Source: AV80 sp041167565
GTDB lineage: Bacteria > Verrucomicrobiota > Verrucomicrobiia > Chthoniobacterales > UBA10450
Direction: 5' to 3'
NCBI GenBank assembly: GCA_041167565.1
Contig: JBEEHU010000015.1
Location: forward strand, 1 to 64,000
DNA length: 64,000 nucleotides
Shown: in pieces, positions 7,818 to 14,958 of the stretch
Layout: every line of letters starts with the position of its first letter
Numbering within the stretch: the stretch's first letter is position 1
The notes under the pieces: model-generated
What the model was told of the DNA's origin: nothing
Database searches by the model: none
The model's input: the letters and a program-made list of their open reading frames with translations, nothing else
Translations under genes and position numbers: made by a program

Positions 7818-8018
7818 TCAAGAAACAGGGTCAGAGCTTGCTTTCGACACTCGCCCTTGGAATGGGTCAGGAGTCCGGGAGGGAGGCTGCGTCATCTGCG
7901 CCTCTTCGCGAACGCGCGACGACTTCATCGTTGCGGAGAGCTTAATGAGCTGACCCACCTTGCGGATTTTGACCTCGAACGGTTGTCGGGCCAATTGGCG
8001 GCGCATGTCGATCTTCAT
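7818..8018 (-). CDS. Small basic protein partner of the nucleotidyltransferase
   Basis: A 66-residue product beginning MKIDMRRQLARQPFEVKIRK. Its ATG overlaps the stop of the upstream nucleotidyltransferase gene by 4 bp. The motif LARQPFEVKIRKVGQL resembles small proteins often found beside such nucleotidyltransferases. The last ~12 residues (GRVSKASSDPVS) are encoded by the dispersed GGTCAGAGCTT repeat, so the original C-terminus may have been replaced. A toxin-antitoxin-like role is inference from the gene arrangement. Confidence 0.55.
   Translation of the reverse strand: MKIDMRRQLARQPFEVKIRKVGQLIKLSATMKSSRVREEAQMTQPPSRTPDPFQGRVSKASSDPVS
7828..7849. repeat. Half copy of the GGTCAGAGCTT repeat
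   Basis: GGGTCAGAGCTTGC followed by TTTCGACA. It shares the 11-bp core with the inverted repeat at 2041-2086 and encodes the C-terminus and stop region of the small gene on the minus strand. Confidence 0.6.
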
Positions 8019-8521
8019 GGCTTCGGCAGGTCTAAGCTATAACGGGTAAGAATGTCATCCAAGAGCGTTCTGTCGATCTCCGCCTGTTCGAGCATTTGAT
8101 CGATTCGAGCGAGGTCTTTGTGTCGCCCGACACTCGCTGCGATCGCAACAATGTACTCGGGCCGAAAAACTTTTGCGGGCACGCCTTCATATTCGATTCG
8201 CTTCGCGTTGCGCACCGCTTCTTCGGTCAATCCGGACGCGGCCAGAAACTGGACGGGAAAATGGTTGACCAGGAGATGTTCGCGTTCCACGCGCCAGCCT
8301 TTCGATTGCAAAGACGCATAGATTCCAGGAATGCCGGCGCTCAGAGTTTTGTCCTTCGCCACGAAGAAAATATCCGCGTCGTAGGTCGTGAAAGGCTCGA
8401 CGTAATAGATGGCAGCGAGCGCACCGCCCAACGCGTAGTCTTCGATGAGCCCCGCCGAAACAAGTTCGTTCGCGGCGCGGAGAACGTCAGCGAGAGGGAT
8501 TGTTGGAGAGTCGTCGCTCAT
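8015..8521 (-). CDS. AbiEii-like / MNT-type nucleotidyltransferase
   Basis: The 168-residue protein contains the nucleotidyltransferase core YALGGALAAIYYVEPFTTYD continuing ADIFF: the GG loop, a polar residue before T, and the DxD metal ligands (YDADIFF). Such proteins transfer nucleotides to RNA or protein; close relatives act as toxins or antitoxins of AbiE/MNT systems. The 4-bp overlap with the 66-residue downstream gene supports a two-component unit. Target is unknown. Confidence 0.75.
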   Translation of the reverse strand: MSDDSPTIPLADVLRAANELVSAGLIEDYALGGALAAIYYVEPFTTYDADIFFVAKDKTLSAGIPGIYASLQSKGWRVEREHLLVNHFPVQFLAASGLTEEAVRNAKRIEYEGVPAKVFRPEYIVAIAASVGRHKDLARIDQMLEQAEIDRTLLDDILTRYSLDLPKP

Positions 8522-8554
8522 TTACGTTTCGATCCTAATACGAAAGTGCGCGAT

Positions 8555-8641
8555 GGCGAGGGCGCCCTCGCCAGCACGCGAGGCGCGTGCGCTCCCCGAA
8601 CAAGAACCGAAGCGAACTTCCCCGAGAAGTTGCTTCGATGA
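8555..8641. repeat. Composite palindromic repeat
   Basis: An 18-bp perfect palindrome GGCGAGGGCGCCCTCGCC (8555-8572), then hairpin GCACGCG/CGCGTGC (8574-8590), then a module ending TTCCCCGAGAAGTTGCTTCG. The last module is similar to the DNA encoding the C-terminus of the mtgA product (6425-6471) and would encode the same FPEKLLR peptide. Confidence 0.65.
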
Positions 8642-8670
8642 GCATCTCCACGAATCTTCGTTGATCCTAA

Positions 8671-9531
8671 ATGGTAGTTTACCTCATCGACGGTACTTAC
8701 GAGCTGTTTCGACACTTCTACGGCTTGCGCCGGTTCAACAAGGGTAAGGACCGGCCGTACGGCGCTGTCGTGGGCGTGCTGCAGACGGTGCTTCAGATGA
8801 TCGAGAACGGCGACCGCGTAAAAGGCTCCGCCTCACGCGGTCAGACAGACACGTACATCGGTGTCGCCACCGACCACGTGATCGAGTCGTTTAGGAATCG
8901 GCTCTGGGCGGACTACAAGACACGCGACGGCATCGAGCGTGCGCTGCTCGCGCAGTTCCATCCGCTCGAGGAGGCGCTCGCGGCGATGGGAGTTGTCGTC
9001 TGGCCGATGATCGAGCTCGAAGCCGATGATGCACTCGCGTCGGCGGCGCATATCGCGGCGAAAGACAAGAAGGTGGAGAAGGTCGCCATCTGGACGCCGG
9101 ACAAGGACCTTGCGCAATGTGTGCAGGGAACGCGGGTGGCGCAGATCGATGGCCGGCGCAAAATCATTCGCGATGCGGCTGGCGTGCGCGAAAAGTTCGG
9201 CGTCGATCCGCCGCTGATTCCTGATCTGCTCGCGCTCGTGGGCGATGCGGCTGATGGCTACCCAGGCATTCCTGGGATTGGCGGCAAGACCGCCGCCCAG
9301 TTGTTGAACAACTACGGCCCGATCGAAAATTTCCCGCCGGACATTCTCGGCAAACAGCTCGATCTCGCGCTGCTCTTCAAGAATCTCGCGACGCTGCGCA
9401 CCGATGCGCCACTCTTTAAGAAGGTCGAGTCGCTGCGCTGGCGCGGGGCGACGCCGGCGTTCGCGAATTGGGCGGAACGGATGGAGGCGCCGCGGTTGCT
9501 CGAGCGGTGCGAAAAGGCTGCGGGCCGATGA
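8671..9531 (+). CDS. 5'-3' exonuclease/flap endonuclease with an in-frame palindromic insert
   Basis: The 286-residue protein is the stand-alone 5'-3' exonuclease domain (PolA N-terminal type). Metal-binding acidic residues are visible in LIDGTYELF (N-terminus), EADDALAS, TPDKDLAQ, and the helix-3-turn-helix VGDAADGYPGIPGIGGKTAA. It removes RNA primers and flaps during replication and repair. Residues 48-57 (DRVKGSASRG) come from a palindromic repeat inserted in frame between MIENG and TYIGVATDH; in family members as I recall them these segments are almost adjacent. The insert falls in a loop away from the acidic residues, so activity may survive. Confidence 0.9.
   Translation: MVVYLIDGTYELFRHFYGLRRFNKGKDRPYGAVVGVLQTVLQMIENGDRVKGSASRGQTDTYIGVATDHVIESFRNRLWADYKTRDGIERALLAQFHPLEEALAAMGVVVWPMIELEADDALASAAHIAAKDKKVEKVAIWTPDKDLAQCVQGTRVAQIDGRRKIIRDAAGVREKFGVDPPLIPDLLALVGDAADGYPGIPGIGGKTAAQLLNNYGPIENFPPDILGKQLDLALLFKNLATLRTDAPLFKKVESLRWRGATPAFANWAERMEAPRLLERCEKAAGR
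8812..8842. repeat. Palindromic element inserted in the exonuclease gene
   Basis: The best preserved copy: perfect 8-bp arms GACCGCGT (8812-8819) and ACGCGGTC (8835-8842) around AAAAGGCTCCGCCTC. Translated in frame as DRVKGSASRG. Confidence 0.88.
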
Positions 9532-9541
9532 CGGCGCGCCG

Positions 9542-10576
9542 TTAGTCGGAGCGGCGGGCCCATCTTAGCTTTGCGGAAGAGCAACGAGGATTGGCGTTTC
9601 GCTCCGCGGCACTGGGGCGGATGACTTCGCCGGAGATTTGCGAATAGAGACCTGCGTCCCGACGGCTGGCGAAGGATTTCTTGACGCGGCGATCTTCACC
9701 GGAATGGAAAGTGAGGATGGCTACGCGGCCGCCTGAATTCAGAGACGAAGGGAGCTGGCGCAACAAGGCGTCGAGCGCGGAGAACTCGTCGTTCACGGCA
9801 ATGCGGAGCGCTTGAAAAACACGGCGGATGGTCAACTCGACGGCTTCCTTAGAAAAGCGGGAGAGCTCGGCGCGGATGGCGGAGCCTAACGAGAGCGTGG
9901 TCGGGAAAGGTTTGCCGGCCAGGGCGCCGGCCAGTCGTTCGGCCTGAGGTTCGTCGGAGTTTTCGTCCAGGAGCCGGGTGAGTCGGGTCGCGTCGATGTC
10001 ACGCAGGAAGGCAGCGGCGGATTGGCCGCGCCTCGGATTCATCCGCATGTCGAGCGGTCCCTCATGTTTCGTGGAGAAACCGCGTGATGGATCGTCGATC
10101 TGCATCGAGGAAACGCCGAGGTCGGCCAGGATGAGATCCGCGCCGGTAAGTCCGGCTTTCGCCAGGACCTGGGGTAGTCCCGCGAAGTTACTGCGATGCG
10201 CGCTGAACTCTTCCGGACCGTAACCTAACGAGCGCAAGCGCGTTTCGGTTTTGGGCAGTTCGACCGGATCAGCGTCGAGGCCTAGCAATCGTCCGCCGGG
10301 CGAAATGCGAGCCAGAATTTCCTGGGCGTGGCCGCCGTAGCCGAGGGTGCAGTCGACCGCGATCGCGCCAGGCTCAGGAGCAAGAACTTCCAGAATCTCC
10401 TGCACCAAGACAGGCCGATGCGTGCCGGCGGGAGTTTTCCCGGAGGCGAGAACTTTGGCGATCGTCTCGCCATAACGCTGCGGGTCGCGCTCCTTATATT
10501 TCTCCTCGAAACGACGCGGATTTTTTCCGCGATAACGCGGCCGGCGCGGCGGGCGCGGAGGAGTGTCATCAGTCAT
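9542..10576 (-). CDS. rsmH: 16S rRNA (cytosine(1402)-N(4))-methyltransferase RsmH
   Basis: The product (344 residues) methylates N4 of C1402 in the ribosomal P site. Signature segments are THRPVLVQEILEVL, the SAM-binding DCTLGYGGHAQEIL, LILADLGVSSMQIDDPSRGF, GPLDMRMNP and ILTFHSGEDRRVKKSF. ATG 10576 was chosen; farther upstream the frame enters a hairpin repeat. A 45-residue Pro/Arg-rich, basic N-terminal extension precedes the catalytic domain. The usual mraZ/ftsL/ftsI neighbours of the division cluster are absent here. Confidence 0.95.
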   Translation of the reverse strand: MTDDTPPRPPRRPRYRGKNPRRFEEKYKERDPQRYGETIAKVLASGKTPAGTHRPVLVQEILEVLAPEPGAIAVDCTLGYGGHAQEILARISPGGRLLGLDADPVELPKTETRLRSLGYGPEEFSAHRSNFAGLPQVLAKAGLTGADLILADLGVSSMQIDDPSRGFSTKHEGPLDMRMNPRRGQSAAAFLRDIDATRLTRLLDENSDEPQAERLAGALAGKPFPTTLSLGSAIRAELSRFSKEAVELTIRRVFQALRIAVNDEFSALDALLRQLPSSLNSGGRVAILTFHSGEDRRVKKSFASRRDAGLYSQISGEVIRPSAAERNANPRCSSAKLRWARRSD

Positions 10577-10588
10577 CGGGGCAAGTGT

Positions 10589-10654
10589 ATGTAGAGGTGC
10601 TTGTGCCAAGCACCTGGTCCAAGGATTAGGCGCTTGGCACAAGCGCCTCTACAT
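10589..10654. repeat. TGTAG...CTACA paired-hairpin repeat
   Basis: Terminal inverted repeats ATGTAGAGG (10589-10597) and CCTCTACAT (10646-10654) enclose two hairpins, GGTGCTTG/CAAGCACC and GGCGCTTG/CAAGCGCC. The right end supplies the TAG stop of the next gene. Confidence 0.8.
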
Positions 10655-11251
10655 CTCTCGAATCGGATGGAGCGAGGCGATGATTTTCTTGAACTCGGCG
10701 AGGGTAAGGCCGGTCGCAGAGAAGCCGTGGTAGCGGCCGAGAATTGGGTGTGCCAGTGATTTGGCGTTTTCGGATTTCATGTTCGCGTCGGTGGCCCAGT
10801 TGGCCTTGATCTCCTTTTTCCGGCCGGCGATCCCCTGCCCTTTCGGAGTGTAGATCAAATACATCGGGCCGAAGAGGGATGGGATCTGCGTCTCATCGCT
10901 GTCTTCGGTTTCCATGAGGTTGCGGTCGCCGATTCCTTCGCGGGCGGAATCGATTGTGAAGGAACCGCCGTGGTTGTTGCCATACTCAATGAAGTAGAGC
11001 GGGAAACGACCGGCGCTGCCTTCGTCGGGACCGGGTTCATCATAGGTGATGGCGACGTTCTTCAACTTGAATCCTTTCGGCAACCAGTTAGGAACGAAGC
11101 AGAGGATCTCCAGATGTTTTAGCTGATCCAGAGTCGCGTACGGGTGGATGCAGGCGGCGGGATGGGGAAAGAGGGCGAGGATGGAGAATAAGAGGATTGA
11201 GCCGTAACGCGGGTGAAGGAGCGGCCGGGCTTTCAATAGAACGCGTGCCAT
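10649..11251 (-). CDS. Hypothetical secreted protein
   Basis: From ATG 11251 the 200-residue product starts with a basic stretch and a hydrophobic segment (SILLFSILALFPHPAAC), a likely signal peptide. The mature part contains LEILCFVPNWLPKGFKLKNV and ends with SATGLTLAEFKKIIASL, a layout seen in DUF4367/MucB-like periplasmic domains; that resemblance is weak. An upstream start at 11344 is possible but adds no recognisable sequence. The TAG stop lies in the right end of the paired-hairpin repeat. Confidence 0.55.
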   Translation of the reverse strand: MARVLLKARPLLHPRYGSILLFSILALFPHPAACIHPYATLDQLKHLEILCFVPNWLPKGFKLKNVAITYDEPGPDEGSAGRFPLYFIEYGNNHGGSFTIDSAREGIGDRNLMETEDSDETQIPSLFGPMYLIYTPKGQGIAGRKKEIKANWATDANMKSENAKSLAHPILGRYHGFSATGLTLAEFKKIIASLHPIREM

Positions 11252-11395
11252 CGGTATGATGGCATCAGATGCTTGCGTTTGGCGCAAGCAATCGTGCGGG
11301 GCGCATGACATCCGTCGAAAATTAGCTCGACATCGATTCGACAACCGTTCGAATATCAGCCGATTACGTCACTCGTTGTTTCGAGGAACCGTCTG

Positions 11396-11439
11396 CAGGG
11401 CTGAAACAGCCCTGAGGGTTGATCTTCGGTGAAACACCG
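11396..11439. other. Two short hairpins upstream of the phosphoesterase gene
   Basis: CAGGGCTG-AAA-CAGCCCTG (11396-11414) and CGGTG-AAA-CACCG (11427-11439) share a TGAAACA apex. They lie in the 213-bp gap between divergent genes. They could be leader structures of the phosphoesterase mRNA or a dispersed repeat; nothing decides between these. Confidence 0.4.
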
Positions 11440-11464
11440 CTTTGCGCGATTTCCCAAGGTCTAA

Positions 11465-13900
11465 ATGAAAACAACGATTACAACTAGAAACCCCCTTAGC
11501 ACACTTATCGGCGCCCTCCTGCTTTCAGCTTTCGCTGTTGCGCTTCCCACCAGGCCATTAATGGCCGTGGACACAACCCTCGCCAACCTCTCCGCACGTC
11601 TGAAGGTCGAGACCGGTGACGACGCCTTGTTCGGAGGCTTCATCATCACCGGGACGCAAGACAAGAAAGTCATCATTCGCGCCATCAGTTCGTCACTGAC
11701 TCTGCCGGGCAAACTGGAGAACCCGACTCTCGAGCTGCGCAATGCGGCCGGCACGCTTCTAAAACAGAACGATGATTGGATGAACTCGAGCCCCGAGGAC
11801 AGGCAAGCCATCCAAAACAGCCTTCCGCCAACCCACCAACTGGAGTCGGCCATTGTCGCGACCCTGCCTGCTAATAACTCCGCTTACACCGCGATCGTGC
11901 GTGGCGTGGGTGACACCACTGGCATCGCGGTTATCGAAGTCTACGATCTCGATCTGAACGCCGATTCGAGGCTGGCGAATATCTCGACGAGAGGACTGGT
12001 GCAGAAAGGCGACACGGTTCCCTTCGTAGGGATGATTGCGCTGGGAGCATCGACGCAGAAGGTGATCATTCGCGCCATCGGACCCTCGTTAAGCATCGCC
12101 GGAAAGCTCTCGGATCCGGTTCTGGAATTGCACAATTCCTCCGGGACGCTGGTCGCTTTTAACGATAACTGGATCGATAGCTCGGATAAACAAGCAATCA
12201 TCGACAGCCAGGCCGCGCCGTCGAACAACCTGGAATCGGCCATCGTTTGGACGCTATCGGGCAACGGCGATTCCCATACCGCGATCGTGCGCGGCGCCGG
12301 GGACAAAACCGGTATCGCGACCGTGGAGATATACGCGCTCTCCTCTGGAGTGGCCAACATCACCAGCCCGCCCAACGGTGCGACCGTAGGCAGCGCTTTC
12401 ATGATTGATACGAACGTTGCTGTTCCAAGCGGCACCGTCGCGAGCGTCTCGTTCTATGATGGTGCAACCCTGCTCGGCACGGACAATTCCAGCCCCTTCC
12501 GCTTCGGCTGGACCGGCGCCTCACCGGGGGCACACGCACTTAAGGTGGTGGCCGTGGACAACAGCAACCAGTTATTCACGTCGCCCGCGGTCAACGTCAC
12601 CGTCGTTTCCGGCGCCGGATCGTTGACTCGCGGACCCTATCTCCAAAAGGCCGCGCCAACCCAGATGACGATCCGCTGGCGCAACACGCTCTATGACCTG
12701 GGCCGCGTCCGCTACGGCACGAACCCGGCAACCCTGAACCAGACCGTGGATGAAACTGCCGCCCCTGGCCCCTCGCAAGTTGATCATGTAGTCACCCTGA
12801 CCGGACTTACTCCAAACTCGACCTACTATTACAGTATTGGATCTGGAACTGATACGCTGGCACCCGCTGGGCCAGCGAATCCCCTGGATTACACCTTCAC
12901 GACCCCGCCTACTGCTGGCACCGTGATTAACACCCGCATCTGGGTCCTCGGTGATGCCGGCACCGGCAACGCCGACCAGAAAGCAGTTCGCGACGCTTTC
13001 TACACTTGGACTGGCGCGCGCACGCCAAACCTCGTCCTCCAACTAGGCGACAACGCCTACAATACCGGCCTGGATAGTGAGTTTCAGGGGGCCGTGTTCG
13101 ACATGTATCCCACGATGTTGCGCAAGACTCCGTTCTGGTCCTGTCTCGGCAACCACGAAACCGCTCAAGCCACGGCCTTTGTCGATACCTATCCCTATTT
13201 CGACATCTACACTCTGCCGACAGCGGGTGAGGCAGGCGGTGTGGCCTCGGGCACCGAGCATTATTATTCGTTCAATTACGGAAACATCCATTTCATCTCC
13301 CTCGACTCGATGACGGCCAATCGTGCCGTGGATAATCCGAACACGCCGGGCGTCAATGAAGACGGCCCGATGGCCGCCTGGTTAAGAACTGATCTGCAAA
13401 GCACCACCGCCACCTGGATCATCTGCTTCTTTCACCATCCGCCTTACACCAAGGGTTCGCACGACTCGGATACTGAAGGCGAGCTTATCCAGATGCGGCA
13501 GAACTTCCTCCCGATCCTGGAAGCAGGCGGGGTGGATCTGACGCTCTCCGGCCACAGCCACATCTATGAGCGATCCTTTTTCCTCGACGGCCACTATGGC
13601 CTCTCCACCACGCTCACGGCAGCGATGAAGTTGAACGCCGGTAGCGGACGTCCGTCCGATACTGGAGCTTATCTGAAGCCGCTCAACGGCGCCGGCGGCC
13701 ATAAGGGCGCGGTCTATGCCGTCGCGGGCTCGTCAGGCCAGGCTACTTTTACATCGAACGGTTTTCCCCATCCCGCGCATTACATCTCGTTGCTTAACCT
13801 CGGCTCCCTCGTGCTCGATGTGAACGGGGCGCGGCTCGATGCCACGTTCATTCGGGAAAACGGCACCACACCGGACACGTTTACAATCATTAAACAGTGA
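11465..13900 (+). CDS. Secreted purple-acid-phosphatase-like metallophosphoesterase
   Basis: The 811-residue protein has a signal peptide (to about 35), two tandem ~130-residue repeats (about 37-165 and 168-295, both with VIIRAI, TAIVRG and TGIA), an Ig-like domain (about 297-383), a fibronectin-like purple acid phosphatase N-domain (about 385-480) and a calcineurin-type catalytic domain. Metal ligands appear in GDAGTG, LGDNAY, LGNHETA, FFHHPPY and SGHSHIYERS. It should hydrolyse phosphate esters outside the cytoplasm. Its stop overlaps the GTG of a TPR gene. The duplicated N-terminal module probably serves surface display or binding, an inference. Confidence 0.88.
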   Translation: MKTTITTRNPLSTLIGALLLSAFAVALPTRPLMAVDTTLANLSARLKVETGDDALFGGFIITGTQDKKVIIRAISSSLTLPGKLENPTLELRNAAGTLLKQNDDWMNSSPEDRQAIQNSLPPTHQLESAIVATLPANNSAYTAIVRGVGDTTGIAVIEVYDLDLNADSRLANISTRGLVQKGDTVPFVGMIALGASTQKVIIRAIGPSLSIAGKLSDPVLELHNSSGTLVAFNDNWIDSSDKQAIIDSQAAPSNNLESAIVWTLSGNGDSHTAIVRGAGDKTGIATVEIYALSSGVANITSPPNGATVGSAFMIDTNVAVPSGTVASVSFYDGATLLGTDNSSPFRFGWTGASPGAHALKVVAVDNSNQLFTSPAVNVTVVSGAGSLTRGPYLQKAAPTQMTIRWRNTLYDLGRVRYGTNPATLNQTVDETAAPGPSQVDHVVTLTGLTPNSTYYYSIGSGTDTLAPAGPANPLDYTFTTPPTAGTVINTRIWVLGDAGTGNADQKAVRDAFYTWTGARTPNLVLQLGDNAYNTGLDSEFQGAVFDMYPTMLRKTPFWSCLGNHETAQATAFVDTYPYFDIYTLPTAGEAGGVASGTEHYYSFNYGNIHFISLDSMTANRAVDNPNTPGVNEDGPMAAWLRTDLQSTTATWIICFFHHPPYTKGSHDSDTEGELIQMRQNFLPILEAGGVDLTLSGHSHIYERSFFLDGHYGLSTTLTAAMKLNAGSGRPSDTGAYLKPLNGAGGHKGAVYAVAGSSGQATFTSNGFPHPAHYISLLNLGSLVLDVNGARLDATFIRENGTTPDTFTIIKQ

Positions 13901-14775
13901 GGACGCGTCCCCTTGCGGCGCTGAGCGGTTTGCTGCTCTTGCTCCTGACTGGATCTGTTCTAGGACACGGCGGCTATCACGAGCGCATTGCTTACCTGAC
14001 CGCGGAAACGAAAAAACACCCGTCCGATCCGCTCCTGCATTTCGAGTTGGCGAACTTGCACGGACAGCATGGCGATTTGCAGTTGTCGCTGCGGGACCTG
14101 GATCGCGTGGATGCGCTCGCTCCCGGAAAATTTCTGACCGACCTCTTGCGCGGCGAGGCCTGGCTGGTGGCAGACAAATTTGCCAAGGCGAAAGAGGCGC
14201 TGGACCGTCAGCTTGTCTCTCATCCGGAATGTGCGCGCGCCTGGTTGGTGCGGGCGCGCGTCGAACAACGAATGGGGCTGGACCCAGCGAGCCTCGCCGA
14301 TTATCGGGAGGCGCTCAAACGCACACCGTCACCAGACCCCGATCTCGTGCAGGAAGTAGCCGGCGCGCTCGCTACGCACGATTGTCAAAAGGAAGCGGCC
14401 CAGGTGCTGGCCGCGGGCATCGAAAAGCTGGGTAAGATCCCTTCGCTCGTCCTTCGCGCCTTGGATCTTGAGATTGCGATGAAAGACTTCGACGCCGCGC
14501 TCCGTCGCTTAGAGGAAGCGCAAAGGGACGCGCCGCGCCCCGAGCCATGGATGGCCCGCCGCGCCGCGGTCCTGGCGCAAGCCGGCCGCATCGAGGAATC
14601 GCGTGAGGCTTGGAACGCACTCGCGAAGCACCTCGACTCCCTGCCGGAGCAGGAGCGAACCTCCCATGCGATGAGCAAACTCACGGAGGAGACGCGCCAG
14701 GCCCTAGCCTCGCAAAAATCCGTCTCGCCCGCGGAGCCGCCGCCGGCACCAAGTCCTACAAACCTAGGAAAATGA
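13897..14775 (+). CDS. TPR-repeat secreted protein coupled to the phosphoesterase
   Basis: The 292-residue product starts at GTG 13897, overlapping the TGA of the phosphoesterase gene (GTGA). It has a signal peptide (LSGLLLLLLTGSVLGHG), then tetratricopeptide-like helical pairs (HPSDPLLHFELANLHGQHGD, HPECARAWLVRARVEQRMG and further ones) and a Pro-rich tail. TPR proteins act as scaffolds; coupling suggests it works with the phosphoesterase on the periplasmic or surface side. Confidence 0.8.
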   Translation: MRTRPLAALSGLLLLLLTGSVLGHGGYHERIAYLTAETKKHPSDPLLHFELANLHGQHGDLQLSLRDLDRVDALAPGKFLTDLLRGEAWLVADKFAKAKEALDRQLVSHPECARAWLVRARVEQRMGLDPASLADYREALKRTPSPDPDLVQEVAGALATHDCQKEAAQVLAAGIEKLGKIPSLVLRALDLEIAMKDFDAALRRLEEAQRDAPRPEPWMARRAAVLAQAGRIEESREAWNALAKHLDSLPEQERTSHAMSKLTEETRQALASQKSVSPAEPPPAPSPTNLGK

Positions 14776-14958
14776 TTGGCCTGGAATTGCTCCAGCACAT
14801 CCATCCTCATGGAACATAAGTGCGCACCGCACATCGAACATCAGTCTTCGTCGGGAACTACGGCCCGACGCGGAAGTTCCCGCGCCAGCACGCGACGCAT
14901 TTGAAAACAACAAAGTTCGTTTCGGCAGGATGCGAAACCGGCGGGCAAGATGCCCACC

